From: Pseudomonadota bacterium | GTDB taxonomy: Bacteria > Pseudomonadota > Gammaproteobacteria > Steroidobacterales > Steroidobacteraceae | Reading direction: 5' to 3' | Assembly (NCBI GenBank): GCA_018240525.1 | Contig: JAFEFN010000003.1 | Location: 496,001 to 560,000 of the forward strand | DNA: 64,000 nt | Shown: one piece after another, positions 34,580 to 41,987 of the stretch | How the letters are laid out: every line of letters begins with the position of its first letter | How positions within the stretch are numbered: position 1 is the first letter of the stretch | Notes under the pieces: model-generated | What the model was told of the DNA's origin: nothing | What the model saw: only the letters and a program-made list of their open reading frames with translations | Database searches by the model: none | Position numbers and translations under genes: made by a program

Positions 34580-35401
34580 TTACGTGCCGATTCCGAATTT
34601 CTCCAGCAGCATCCGCGTCGTGGCCGGCGAGTGCAGAAACGAGCCACGCGTACGGGCACTCACATCGAGCCCGCTGCGGCGCAGGCGCGCGAGCATCTCC
34701 GCCTGCATCAGCGCCACGTTGATCGGGATCACAACCGGGACGGTTCCGGCGGTGGCCTGCACCTGATTGAAGCGCTGCGCCCCGCAGACCAGGCTGAAGC
34801 CTCCGCAGCCGAAGACCACGCTGTCCGCGCCGTCCTCGGCCAGGGCGCGGGCCAGTGGCGCGAAACGCCGGATCGCCGCCGCCTGGTCCGCCATGGCCTC
34901 TACCCAGGCTTCGGCAAAGGGCATCGCATCGACGCGGATGCCACGCGGGAGGAGTGACTGCGCGAGGCCGAGGTCCTGTATCTGGCGGGTTGCATAGTCC
35001 ACCTGACCCGGCAGGTTCGGCACGATGAGGCCCACGCGCCGGCCGATCTGGGCCGCGAAGGAAAGGCTCGCTGCGCCGATTCCGATCACCGGGATCGGCA
35101 CTACACTGCGGGCGGGCTCGACGCCGTAGTCGTCGAAGCAGTTGACCACGACGGCATCGAACCCGTCGGCGGCGGCCCTGACGATGCTCCGCACGATCTC
35201 CACCGTGGCGAGCAGCTGAAAGAAGCTGTCGCGGTAGTACTCCACGCCCGCCTCGAGGTGGCTCGGAGCGTGCGCGAGGCCACGCACCTCGACTTGCGTG
35301 GCCTCATCGAGCAGACCCCTCACACACTCCTCGAGCATCGCCTGCATGGCTAGACGCGACGATTTCTCGTCGAGTACATTGTTGATGACACAGATGCGCA
35401 T
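34580..35401 (-). CDS. aspartate/glutamate (hydantoin-type) racemase family protein
   Basis: 273 residues. The two catalytic cysteines of the family are placed correctly, in AVVVNCFDDYG and SVVFGCGGFS, within a two-lobed fold; IPVIGIGAASLSFA and RVGLIVP are further family blocks. The group includes aspartate, glutamate, hydantoin and arylmalonate-type enzymes that move a proton at a carbon next to a carbonyl. The presence of a HyuA-type protein in the same island makes a hydantoin-like substrate possible. It heads the unit with the second phosphotransferase and diverges from EthD. Confidence 0.85.
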   Translation of the reverse strand: MRICVINNVLDEKSSRLAMQAMLEECVRGLLDEATQVEVRGLAHAPSHLEAGVEYYRDSFFQLLATVEIVRSIVRAAADGFDAVVVNCFDDYGVEPARSVVPIPVIGIGAASLSFAAQIGRRVGLIVPNLPGQVDYATRQIQDLGLAQSLLPRGIRVDAMPFAEAWVEAMADQAAAIRRFAPLARALAEDGADSVVFGCGGFSLVCGAQRFNQVQATAGTVPVVIPINVALMQAEMLARLRRSGLDVSARTRGSFLHSPATTRMLLEKFGIGT

Positions 35402-35440
35402 GCGTGTCCTTCAGCCGAACAGGCGCGATTGGGGAAGTTC

Positions 35441-35800
35441 GTGATCAAGACCTTCACGCTGGTACGCAAAAAGCCCGGGCTCACGGACCAGCAGTTCTTC
35501 GAGCGCTGGACCGAGCACACCCGCGACTGGGACTTGCGGGATCATCCGGACATACTCCTCAACCGCCTGGCGCTGCTGAAGGACAACCCGCAGTTCACCG
35601 GGATCGCCGAGAACCACTGGCCGGACCGCGCTGCGCTCGATGCGGCCGCTGCCTGGTACGCCACCCCCGCGGGCCAGTCGCACTGGGCCGACCTGTGCTC
35701 GTTCATGGACATCGACAACAGCCCGACGGTCATCGTAGAGAGCGAGGCACTCGTGTCCGCCGAGAATGGCATCGCGCTAATCCCCTTCCCTGCGGCCTGA
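35441..35800 (+). CDS. EthD-domain protein
   Basis: 119 residues from the GTG, which follows GGGGAAG and gives the usual family start MIKTFTLVRKKPGLTDQQFF; a TTG 12 bases upstream is the alternative. The alpha+beta ferredoxin-like EthD fold was first noted in ether-degradation clusters; members are small accessory or dimeric enzymes. It is the only plus-strand gene in this part, with just 39 bases to the divergent racemase start, and its end overlaps the convergent SDR by 24 bases. Confidence 0.82.
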   Translation: MIKTFTLVRKKPGLTDQQFFERWTEHTRDWDLRDHPDILLNRLALLKDNPQFTGIAENHWPDRAALDAAAAWYATPAGQSHWADLCSFMDIDNSPTVIVESEALVSAENGIALIPFPAA

Positions 35801-36658
35801 ATCGCTCCCGCGCGCCCCCGGACGCACATAGAAGCGACTCATCAGATCGTCCCAAGCGCGGTCCGAGAGCCTGCGGCGCAGGTTCATGAAGGTGTGCGCA
35901 GACCTGAGCACGCGGTACCGCGCGCGCGGCCGGAGGTGGCACATCGCGCCGCATACCAGCGCTGCCACCTCCTCAGCCGAGCCGGCGCCACTGGCCGGGT
36001 CGTCGTAGGAAGCGACGTTCGACAGGGCCACCGCGCGGTTGAAGGCGCCGTTCGGCCCCTCCAGCTGTGCGCCACGCAGCCGGTCGTGGGCAGCACGCCC
36101 GAAGCTGGTGCGCACCAGGCCAGGCTGTATCACCAGCACGTCGATGCCGAAACCCTTGAGTTCGAAGCGCAGCGCGTCCGAAAAGGCCTCGAGTGCATAC
36201 TTGGAGGCATGGTACGCGCCGCCACCGGGAAAGGTGAGGACGCCACCCATGGAACTCATGTTCACGATAAGGCCGGAACCCTGGGCGCGCATGTGAGGGA
36301 CCACCAGCTGGGTGAGACGGATAGCGCCGAAGACATTCGTCTCGAACTGCGCTCGCACCTCGTCGAGATCCAGATCCTCGACCGCCCCGGGAAGTGCATA
36401 GCCGGCATTGTTCACCAGGGCCGAGATGCCACCGTGACGGGAGACCGCCGCCTCGATCGCACCGGTTCTCGAAGCCTCGTCCGTCACATCCAGTGCCTGC
36501 ACGGTGGTGCGGCCACCGGCTAAGTCGGCGATGTCCCCAATGTTCCTAGCGGTAGCGCAGACAAGCCACCCCCGTGCCGCACAGCTGCGTACCAGCGCCC
36601 GCCCGATTCCGGACGAGCAGCCTGTGATCAGTACCGGGAAGCGTGGATCGACTGGCAT
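35777..36658 (-). CDS. SDR family oxidoreductase (island copy 1)
   Basis: 293 residues. Rossmann motif VLITGCSSGIGRAL, NNAG, catalytic Ser in NMSSMGG and YHASK are all present; the C-terminal ~60 residues (RPRARYRVLRSAHTFMNLRRRLSDRAWD) are an Arg-rich amphipathic tail. The TGCSSGIG form and the tail resemble retinol/17-beta-hydroxysteroid-dehydrogenase-like SDRs that act on lipophilic alcohols. It diverges from the tyrosine phosphatase gene. Confidence 0.88.
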   Translation of the reverse strand: MPVDPRFPVLITGCSSGIGRALVRSCAARGWLVCATARNIGDIADLAGGRTTVQALDVTDEASRTGAIEAAVSRHGGISALVNNAGYALPGAVEDLDLDEVRAQFETNVFGAIRLTQLVVPHMRAQGSGLIVNMSSMGGVLTFPGGGAYHASKYALEAFSDALRFELKGFGIDVLVIQPGLVRTSFGRAAHDRLRGAQLEGPNGAFNRAVALSNVASYDDPASGAGSAEEVAALVCGAMCHLRPRARYRVLRSAHTFMNLRRRLSDRAWDDLMSRFYVRPGARGSDSGRREGD

Positions 36659-36726
36659 GCGACTTACCCGACAAGTCCTGTGGAAGACCGATTATGCTGC
36701 GTGCACCGCACTTCGGGAGTATCTGC

Positions 36727-37500
36727 ATGCCAGATGGCGCGTCCAGGCCGCGACTGATCGAGCTCGAAGGGAGCCGCAACTTCCGTGATCTCGGGGGCTA
36801 TGTGAGTGCCTGCGGCCGCCGGGTGCGCTACGGCCAGCTGTTCCGATCCGGCACGCTCGCCCACCTCACCGCTGATGGCCAGCGCTCGCTGGCCGAGCTG
36901 GGGGTGCGTACGATCTGCGATCTGCGCACCACGGGGGAACGGCTCAGCGAACCGACTGCCACGATGCCGCGCACGGTGCGCACGGTCGCTTGGGACTACG
37001 AGCTCGACCGTGGCGCGGTCATTGGCGCCATCATCCAGGCGGACCCGCAGCCGGCGGGCGTGCGCGCCGCCATCATGGAGTTCTACCGCACGGCCCCGGA
37101 GGACTTTGCCGGCCGCTTCGCGCACATCTTCCGGCTGCTGCTCGATGACGGCGCACCGCTCGCCCTGCATTGCACCGCGGGTAAAGACCGCACCGGAGTC
37201 GCCGCGGCACTGCTGCTGTCGGCCCTGGGTGTCGACCGGCCGCAGGTGATTCACGACTACGCCCTGTCCTCCGAGACTGATTTCTCGCGCATCGTCGGCG
37301 AGGGGGCGTCGTGGCAGTTCCTGCAACGGCTGCCCGCCCCGGTGCGCGCCCCGTTGTTTGCAGCCGAGCCGGCCTACATCGAGGCCAGTTTCGCCGCCAT
37401 TGAACACCAGCACGGCAGCCTCGAGCGCTATCTCCGTGAGCGCCTGAATGTCGACGACGACGCCCTCGCACAACTGCGCCACCAGTACCTGACCGACTGA
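36727..37500 (+). CDS. tyrosine-protein phosphatase of the dual-specificity / lipid-phosphatase type
   Basis: 257 residues from an ATG with GGGAG upstream. The P-loop LHCTAGKDRTGVAAALLLSALGV carries the catalytic Cys and Arg, and the N-terminal NFRDLGGY and FRSGTLAHLT blocks are those of the bacterial Tyr_phosphatase family related to MptpB, which dephosphorylates tyrosine and inositol lipids. In a cluster with two small-molecule kinases (APH-type) a phosphatase could reverse or follow a phosphorylation step; that is inference. A half-site CCGATTA like the island operator lies at 36688-36694. Confidence 0.85.
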   Translation: MPDGASRPRLIELEGSRNFRDLGGYVSACGRRVRYGQLFRSGTLAHLTADGQRSLAELGVRTICDLRTTGERLSEPTATMPRTVRTVAWDYELDRGAVIGAIIQADPQPAGVRAAIMEFYRTAPEDFAGRFAHIFRLLLDDGAPLALHCTAGKDRTGVAAALLLSALGVDRPQVIHDYALSSETDFSRIVGEGASWQFLQRLPAPVRAPLFAAEPAYIEASFAAIEHQHGSLERYLRERLNVDDDALAQLRHQYLTD

Positions 37501-37510
37501 CGAACGCCGC

Positions 37511-37525
37511 AGCCGACCGTCGGCT
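37511..37525. terminator. small hairpin between convergent genes
   Basis: AGCCGA and TCGGCT pair around CCG between the phosphatase stop and the TonB receptor stop. The stem is only six bases with no T-run, so this is a weak candidate. Confidence 0.25.
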
Positions 37526-37529
37526 CACG

Positions 37530-39653
37530 CTACAGCGCGATCTTGAAGTCCAGCCCGAACGTGCGTGGCGTACCGTAGTTGGTCAGCTTGATGGCGTGCA
37601 GGCCCGAGAAGCTCCCGAACGGATCTAGCAGATACTGGGTATCGCCGATGTTGCGCACCCACGCGCTGATTCGGCACTTGCTGCCATGGATCAGCCAGTT
37701 CTCGCCGATGATCGACAGGCTGGCGTTGGCGAGGCCGTAGCTCGGTACCGTTGATCCATCGCCGACCACGTCACGTGAAGTGGTGAAAGACTCGTCGCGC
37801 CACGAATAGTCGGCCTTGAAGTTGAGCATGCCGAACGGTAGCGGCACGATGTCCCAGTCGACGTTCGCGTTGACAGAATGCTTGGGCGCTGCCGACAGAT
37901 GCCAGAGCGAGGCATCGTCGCCCTCGACTTCGGTGATGTCGTTGTAGAGGTAAGCGTAGCTCATGCCGACGCGGAACGACTCGGTGACGGCGAAGTCCAG
38001 CTCGGTCTCGTCGCCGTAAACCTTGGCCTTGCCGGCATTCTTGGTTTCCGTCAGCGTCGGATCCGGCTGACCGGGCACGATGATGTCGAGTTGGATGTCC
38101 TTGTAATCCGAATAGAACAGCGCATTGTTCCAGCGCAGCCGGTGCTGCATCCATTCGGTCTTCCAGCCGACCTCATAGGTGGTGATCTTTTCCGGCCCGA
38201 AAGGCGTGTCGAAGTTGCCCTCGCGCCAGTTGAAGCCACCCGCCTTGTAGCCCTCGGTGATCTTGCCGTACAGGTTGATGGCGTTGGAAGGCTGGTAGGT
38301 GACCGTCCCGGAGGGCGAGAAGTTGCTGTAGGAAGTGGAGCCAGGCGTGGTGACGTAGTTGTCGGCCTCACGCTTGTCCTTGGTCCAGCGGCCACCGACG
38401 GTGAATCCCCAGCGAGAGTCAGCGGCCGGCCGCCATGTCAGCTGCCCGTAGGCAGCATAGGTCTTGTTGTCGGCGGTGACGTTGTTGACCACGTTAAAGT
38501 TGACGATGTCGACCGAGTCCGTATCCAGCGAGGTGGCCCGCTCATCGAAGTAGTACAGGCCGGCAATGTAATCGAACATCTTGCTGGCACTGGTGCCGAC
38601 CAGCTGGAATTCCTGCGAAAACTGGTTTTGGCGCACGGTGAGCGGGTTGTTGCGGTAGATCGCCAGCGTTTCGTTGCCTGCAAAGTCCTGATAGCTGTTG
38701 GAGTGCAGGTCCCGGTAGGCGGTAATGGACTTGAACTCCCCGATGCCGCTGACCCATGACACGGTAAGCGTGTTGCCGGAGATGTCGTCGTAGCTGTTCT
38801 CGAAGGGGTTCGGCAGCGTCGTGGCACCGAGCCGGTGCGGCTGCGCGGGCAGGAACGAGAACGCCGCCGTGGGCTCGGTGAGGTGGTAATAGTCCGCCGA
38901 ATAGACGTCCTTTGCGCGGTCATAGGAATAATCGACCGTGATCGATTCGCTCGGCTTCCAGCGGGCATCGAAACGGCCCGAGAGCTGATCGTAGGCGGAG
39001 AAGTCGCTGCCCACGCCGGTGTTGCGCAGCCAGCCGTCGCGTGTGCTCCAGTCGAGCGAGGCGCGGATGAAGAACGTATCCGTCACCGGCATGTTGAACA
39101 TGGTCTGGGAAAGGATGGCGTTGTAGTTGCCGTAGCTGAGCAGCTGCGAACCGCCGAGCTTGTCGTCAGGCTTGGCGGTGATGATGTTGATCGCACCACC
39201 CGTGGTGTTGCGGCCGTACAGCGTGCCTTGGGGGCCGCGCAGGACCTCGATGCGCTCGAGGTCCGCCTGGTTTGTGCTCAGGCCGACCGGTCGGGCGATA
39301 TAGACTCCGTTCAGGTAGATCCCGACCGGAGGGTCTTCGGTGACCTGGCTGTCCACGGCACCGACGCCGCGGATGAAGATGTTCAGCGTCGTCGAGGCGC
39401 TGCCGAAGGGCATGATGTGCAGGTTGGGAACCTGGTTCGCCAGGTCGGCGACGTTCTGGATGCCCCGCTGCTGGAGTTCGTCCGCGTTGAAGGCCTCGAG
39501 GGAGATAGGCGTCTCCTGCAGATCCTGGGCCTTCTTCTGGGCGGTCACGATCACTTCCTGCAAGGCAGCTTCCGCGGCAAGCGCGGGCCCTGCGGCCGCC
39601 GCCGCGCCGAGAATGCCCGCCAGCGTCAATCCGTGGAATCGGCTAATCGTCAT
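37530..39653 (-). CDS. TonB-dependent receptor of the island
   Basis: 707 residues from an ATG preceded by GAGGGGGA. Signal peptide (LTLAGILGAAAAAGPALA), TonB box region LQEVIVTAQKK just after it, plug with TPISLEAFNADEL, IRGVGAVDSQ, VGIYLNGVY and RIEVLRGPQGTLYGRNTTGGAINIIT, then a barrel ending in the aromatic-rich RTFGLDFKIAL. It is the kind used by sphingomonads and gammaproteobacteria for organic nutrients rather than siderophores. It diverges from the second LuxR gene, with the shared operator 83 bases upstream, so it is likely the island's uptake receptor. Confidence 0.92.
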   Translation of the reverse strand: MTISRFHGLTLAGILGAAAAAGPALAAEAALQEVIVTAQKKAQDLQETPISLEAFNADELQQRGIQNVADLANQVPNLHIMPFGSASTTLNIFIRGVGAVDSQVTEDPPVGIYLNGVYIARPVGLSTNQADLERIEVLRGPQGTLYGRNTTGGAINIITAKPDDKLGGSQLLSYGNYNAILSQTMFNMPVTDTFFIRASLDWSTRDGWLRNTGVGSDFSAYDQLSGRFDARWKPSESITVDYSYDRAKDVYSADYYHLTEPTAAFSFLPAQPHRLGATTLPNPFENSYDDISGNTLTVSWVSGIGEFKSITAYRDLHSNSYQDFAGNETLAIYRNNPLTVRQNQFSQEFQLVGTSASKMFDYIAGLYYFDERATSLDTDSVDIVNFNVVNNVTADNKTYAAYGQLTWRPAADSRWGFTVGGRWTKDKREADNYVTTPGSTSYSNFSPSGTVTYQPSNAINLYGKITEGYKAGGFNWREGNFDTPFGPEKITTYEVGWKTEWMQHRLRWNNALFYSDYKDIQLDIIVPGQPDPTLTETKNAGKAKVYGDETELDFAVTESFRVGMSYAYLYNDITEVEGDDASLWHLSAAPKHSVNANVDWDIVPLPFGMLNFKADYSWRDESFTTSRDVVGDGSTVPSYGLANASLSIIGENWLIHGSKCRISAWVRNIGDTQYLLDPFGSFSGLHAIKLTNYGTPRTFGLDFKIAL

Positions 39654-39735
39654 TTTCAGTCCCCCTCGAGCCAAGCGGAACGCCCGCATCAGGCGTAATC
39701 ACGAGCAAAATCAATCTCGTCAGTTTCGGCGGGCG

Positions 39736-39760
39736 CGTCAATCACCGAAATTGATTAGCG
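39736..39760. promoter_or_regulatory. 25-bp element, copy B of a shared island operator
   Basis: CGTCAATC and GATTAGCG are imperfect arms (6 of 8 pair) around ACCGAAATT. It matches copy A at 33040-33064 in 19 of 25 bases, same orientation relative to the minus-strand gene it precedes. A second imperfect repeat overlaps it: CAGTTTCGG at 39721 and CCGAAATTG at 39745 pair in 8 of 9 positions. The gap between the divergent receptor and LuxR genes is 235 bases. Confidence 0.55.
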
Positions 39761-39888
39761 ATTGGCGGAGCCCCCACACCCGCTTGCGCTGCCGGGAAGC
39801 GGTGCTGTCGGACCGTAATCTGTTCGGATGAATGGTGGGCCGACTCCTCCGCATGCACCTCGGGCGTGGACTGCGTAGACTCCCTCCC

Positions 39889-41040
39889 ATGCCAATGTCC
39901 CGTGCTCATCCGATTGGCTCCCTGCTACGGGGCGAGTCGGGCGACCTCGATCAGCTGCTGCTGACACTCTACGAGAGCATCGATGCCGACGAGCCCTGGA
40001 GCGAATTCCTGGAGCTGCTGTGTGCGCGTACCGGCGCGAGTGCGGCCACCCTGGTCCTGCGCCAGCCCGCGCGTGGTGATCGCGGCATGCTTTTCGACGT
40101 CAATACGCGACGCGCCGTCGTCGAGGTATACCGGACCCAGGTGTTCGCAGACGATCCATTCCTCGATCTTGGCGAAGGCACAGCCTGCAACATTCTCGAC
40201 CGCGTCTCGCGCGAAGCCTTCCTGCGTTCACGCTACTACAACGAGCTGCTCAAGCTGGACGACGTCTGCGACATCCTCGCGCTGAACGTCACCTTCGGGA
40301 GCACCTACCAGGGCAGCCTCAAGCTCGCGCGGCGCAACCCGGAAGAGTCCTTCGGGGCGCCGGAGAAGGCGCTGCTGAACCGCCTGTATCCGCATATCAA
40401 GCTGGCCATGGAGAGCTACGAGCGAGCGCACCGCGAGGCATTGGAAAGCAATGCGTACGTCCATGCGATCGACCAGCTGGCCTTCGGCGTCATCATCCTG
40501 AACGAGCGGCGGCACGTCATCCGCATCAACGAGACCGCGGCCGGCATGCTGCGCGATGGCAGTCTGCTGCGCATCGAGGGCAACGAGCTGCGCGCCGTTG
40601 CCGCACAGCACCAAGGTGATCTCAGCCATGCCTTGCAGGCGGTCTATGAGACGGCCCGGTCTGACGGGCGCGGGGCGCGCGCCCTGAAGCTCGCGCCCTC
40701 AGGCGGCACCGGCACCAACGCGCTGCACCTGCTGCTCAAGCCGATTACCCCAAGCACCGGCGGCGAGGGCGCCGGCGTCGCGATCTTCGTGTCCGTCGAC
40801 AACTTGCAGCGTAATGTCTCGATCGAGCCCTTTGCCCGCCTCTACGGGATCTCGCGCGCGGAGGTGGCGCTGGTCGCGGCTCTCCTGGATGGCGCATCGA
40901 TCACCGAGGCGGCGAGCACGCTCGGGATCTCGGAGAACACTGCGCGCGCCCAGCTGCGCTCGGTATTCGGCAAGACCGGCACGCATCGCCAGCCGGAGCT
41001 GACGCGCCTCGTGCTCACCAGCCTGGCGATCATCGCTTGA
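39889..41040 (+). CDS. LuxR-type transcriptional regulator (island copy 2)
   Basis: About 383 residues from the ATG at 39889 (another at 39895); upstream in-frame sequence to 39832 is not like its paralogue. Same plan as the regulator at 30371-31525: N-terminal block DLDQLLLTLYESIDADEPWSEF, a PAS-like middle (IDQLAFGVIILNERRHVIRINETAAGML) and a LuxR helix-turn-helix with ISENTARAQLRSVFGKTGTHRQ. The stop codon overlaps the TTG start of the next SDR gene, so the two are translationally linked. It probably controls the divergent receptor gene and itself. Confidence 0.88.
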   Translation: MPMSRAHPIGSLLRGESGDLDQLLLTLYESIDADEPWSEFLELLCARTGASAATLVLRQPARGDRGMLFDVNTRRAVVEVYRTQVFADDPFLDLGEGTACNILDRVSREAFLRSRYYNELLKLDDVCDILALNVTFGSTYQGSLKLARRNPEESFGAPEKALLNRLYPHIKLAMESYERAHREALESNAYVHAIDQLAFGVIILNERRHVIRINETAAGMLRDGSLLRIEGNELRAVAAQHQGDLSHALQAVYETARSDGRGARALKLAPSGGTGTNALHLLLKPITPSTGGEGAGVAIFVSVDNLQRNVSIEPFARLYGISRAEVALVAALLDGASITEAASTLGISENTARAQLRSVFGKTGTHRQPELTRLVLTSLAIIA

Positions 41041-41987
41041 GCACTCCGCTGCGCTTCGATGGCCGCGTCGCCATCGTTACGGGTGCCGGTCGCGGTCTTG
41101 GGCGCGCCTATGCGGAGTTTCTCGCCAGGCGGGGCGCCGCGGTGATCGTCAACGACCCCGGCCTATCCGCAGCGGGAGACGCCGTCAGCAACAGCCGGGG
41201 GCCGGCCGACGAGTGCGTTGCGGCCATCGTGGCGGCCGGCGGGACGGCCGCCGCCAGCTATGAATCGGTGGCACATTCAGCGGGAGCCGTCGCGATCGCT
41301 GCGCAGGCCCTGCGAGATTTCGGGCGGCTCGACGTTCTGATCAACAACGCAGGGATCGGGCTGGACAGGCCGTTCGCAGAGACCAGCGCCGCGGACTTCG
41401 AGCGCCTCTTGGGCGTGCACTTCATGGGCACCGCGCTCATGTGCCAGGCCGCCTGGGACACGATGCGCACCGCTGGCTACGGACGCATCGTCAATACCAC
41501 CTCGTCGGCGATCTTCGGCTACGCCAACTGCAGCGCCTATGCTGCGGCCAAGGGGGCGATCCTCGCGTTCTCGCGCAGCCTCGCCCTGGAGGGCGCGCCT
41601 GCCAACATCGCGGTCAACTGCATCTCCCCGGCTGCGGCCACACGCATGACGGCCGGCGTGGGCATGGATCCGGCCCAGCGCGCATGGATGGAGCGTGAAC
41701 TGCCCCCTGCCGCGGTGGCACCGGTGGCGGCCTATCTCGCCCATGAGAGCTGCACACTGCGCGGTGAGGTGCTCTCGGCCGCCGGCGGATCGGTGCGCCG
41801 CTACCTAATCGGAGAGACCGCGGGCTTCAGGGCACAGGACCTCACGCCCGAGATCCTCGCCGACAACCTGGCGCGGATTCTCGATCCGCGTTCCTTCGCA
41901 GCCTTTGCGAGCGCCAGCGAGGCGGTCGCACGCGGGCAGGCCCTCGACCGGCAGCCCATCGGCTCGGCGGTCACGCCACCCGGGTAA
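41037..41987 (+). CDS. SDR family oxidoreductase (island copy 2, hydroxyacyl-CoA-dehydrogenase-like)
   Basis: 316 residues from a TTG whose last two bases are the first two of the regulator's TGA stop. VAIVTGAGRGLGRAYAEFLARRGAAVIVNDPG is the pattern of the MFE-2/17-beta-HSD4-type dehydrogenases that act on 3-hydroxyacyl-CoA or steroids; NNAG, TSSAIFG and YAAAK complete the active site. The extra C-terminal ~60 residues are also of that type. Its 3' end overlaps the convergent molybdoenzyme gene by 17 bases. Confidence 0.88.
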   Translation: MSTPLRFDGRVAIVTGAGRGLGRAYAEFLARRGAAVIVNDPGLSAAGDAVSNSRGPADECVAAIVAAGGTAAASYESVAHSAGAVAIAAQALRDFGRLDVLINNAGIGLDRPFAETSAADFERLLGVHFMGTALMCQAAWDTMRTAGYGRIVNTTSSAIFGYANCSAYAAAKGAILAFSRSLALEGAPANIAVNCISPAAATRMTAGVGMDPAQRAWMERELPPAAVAPVAAYLAHESCTLRGEVLSAAGGSVRRYLIGETAGFRAQDLTPEILADNLARILDPRSFAAFASASEAVARGQALDRQPIGSAVTPPG

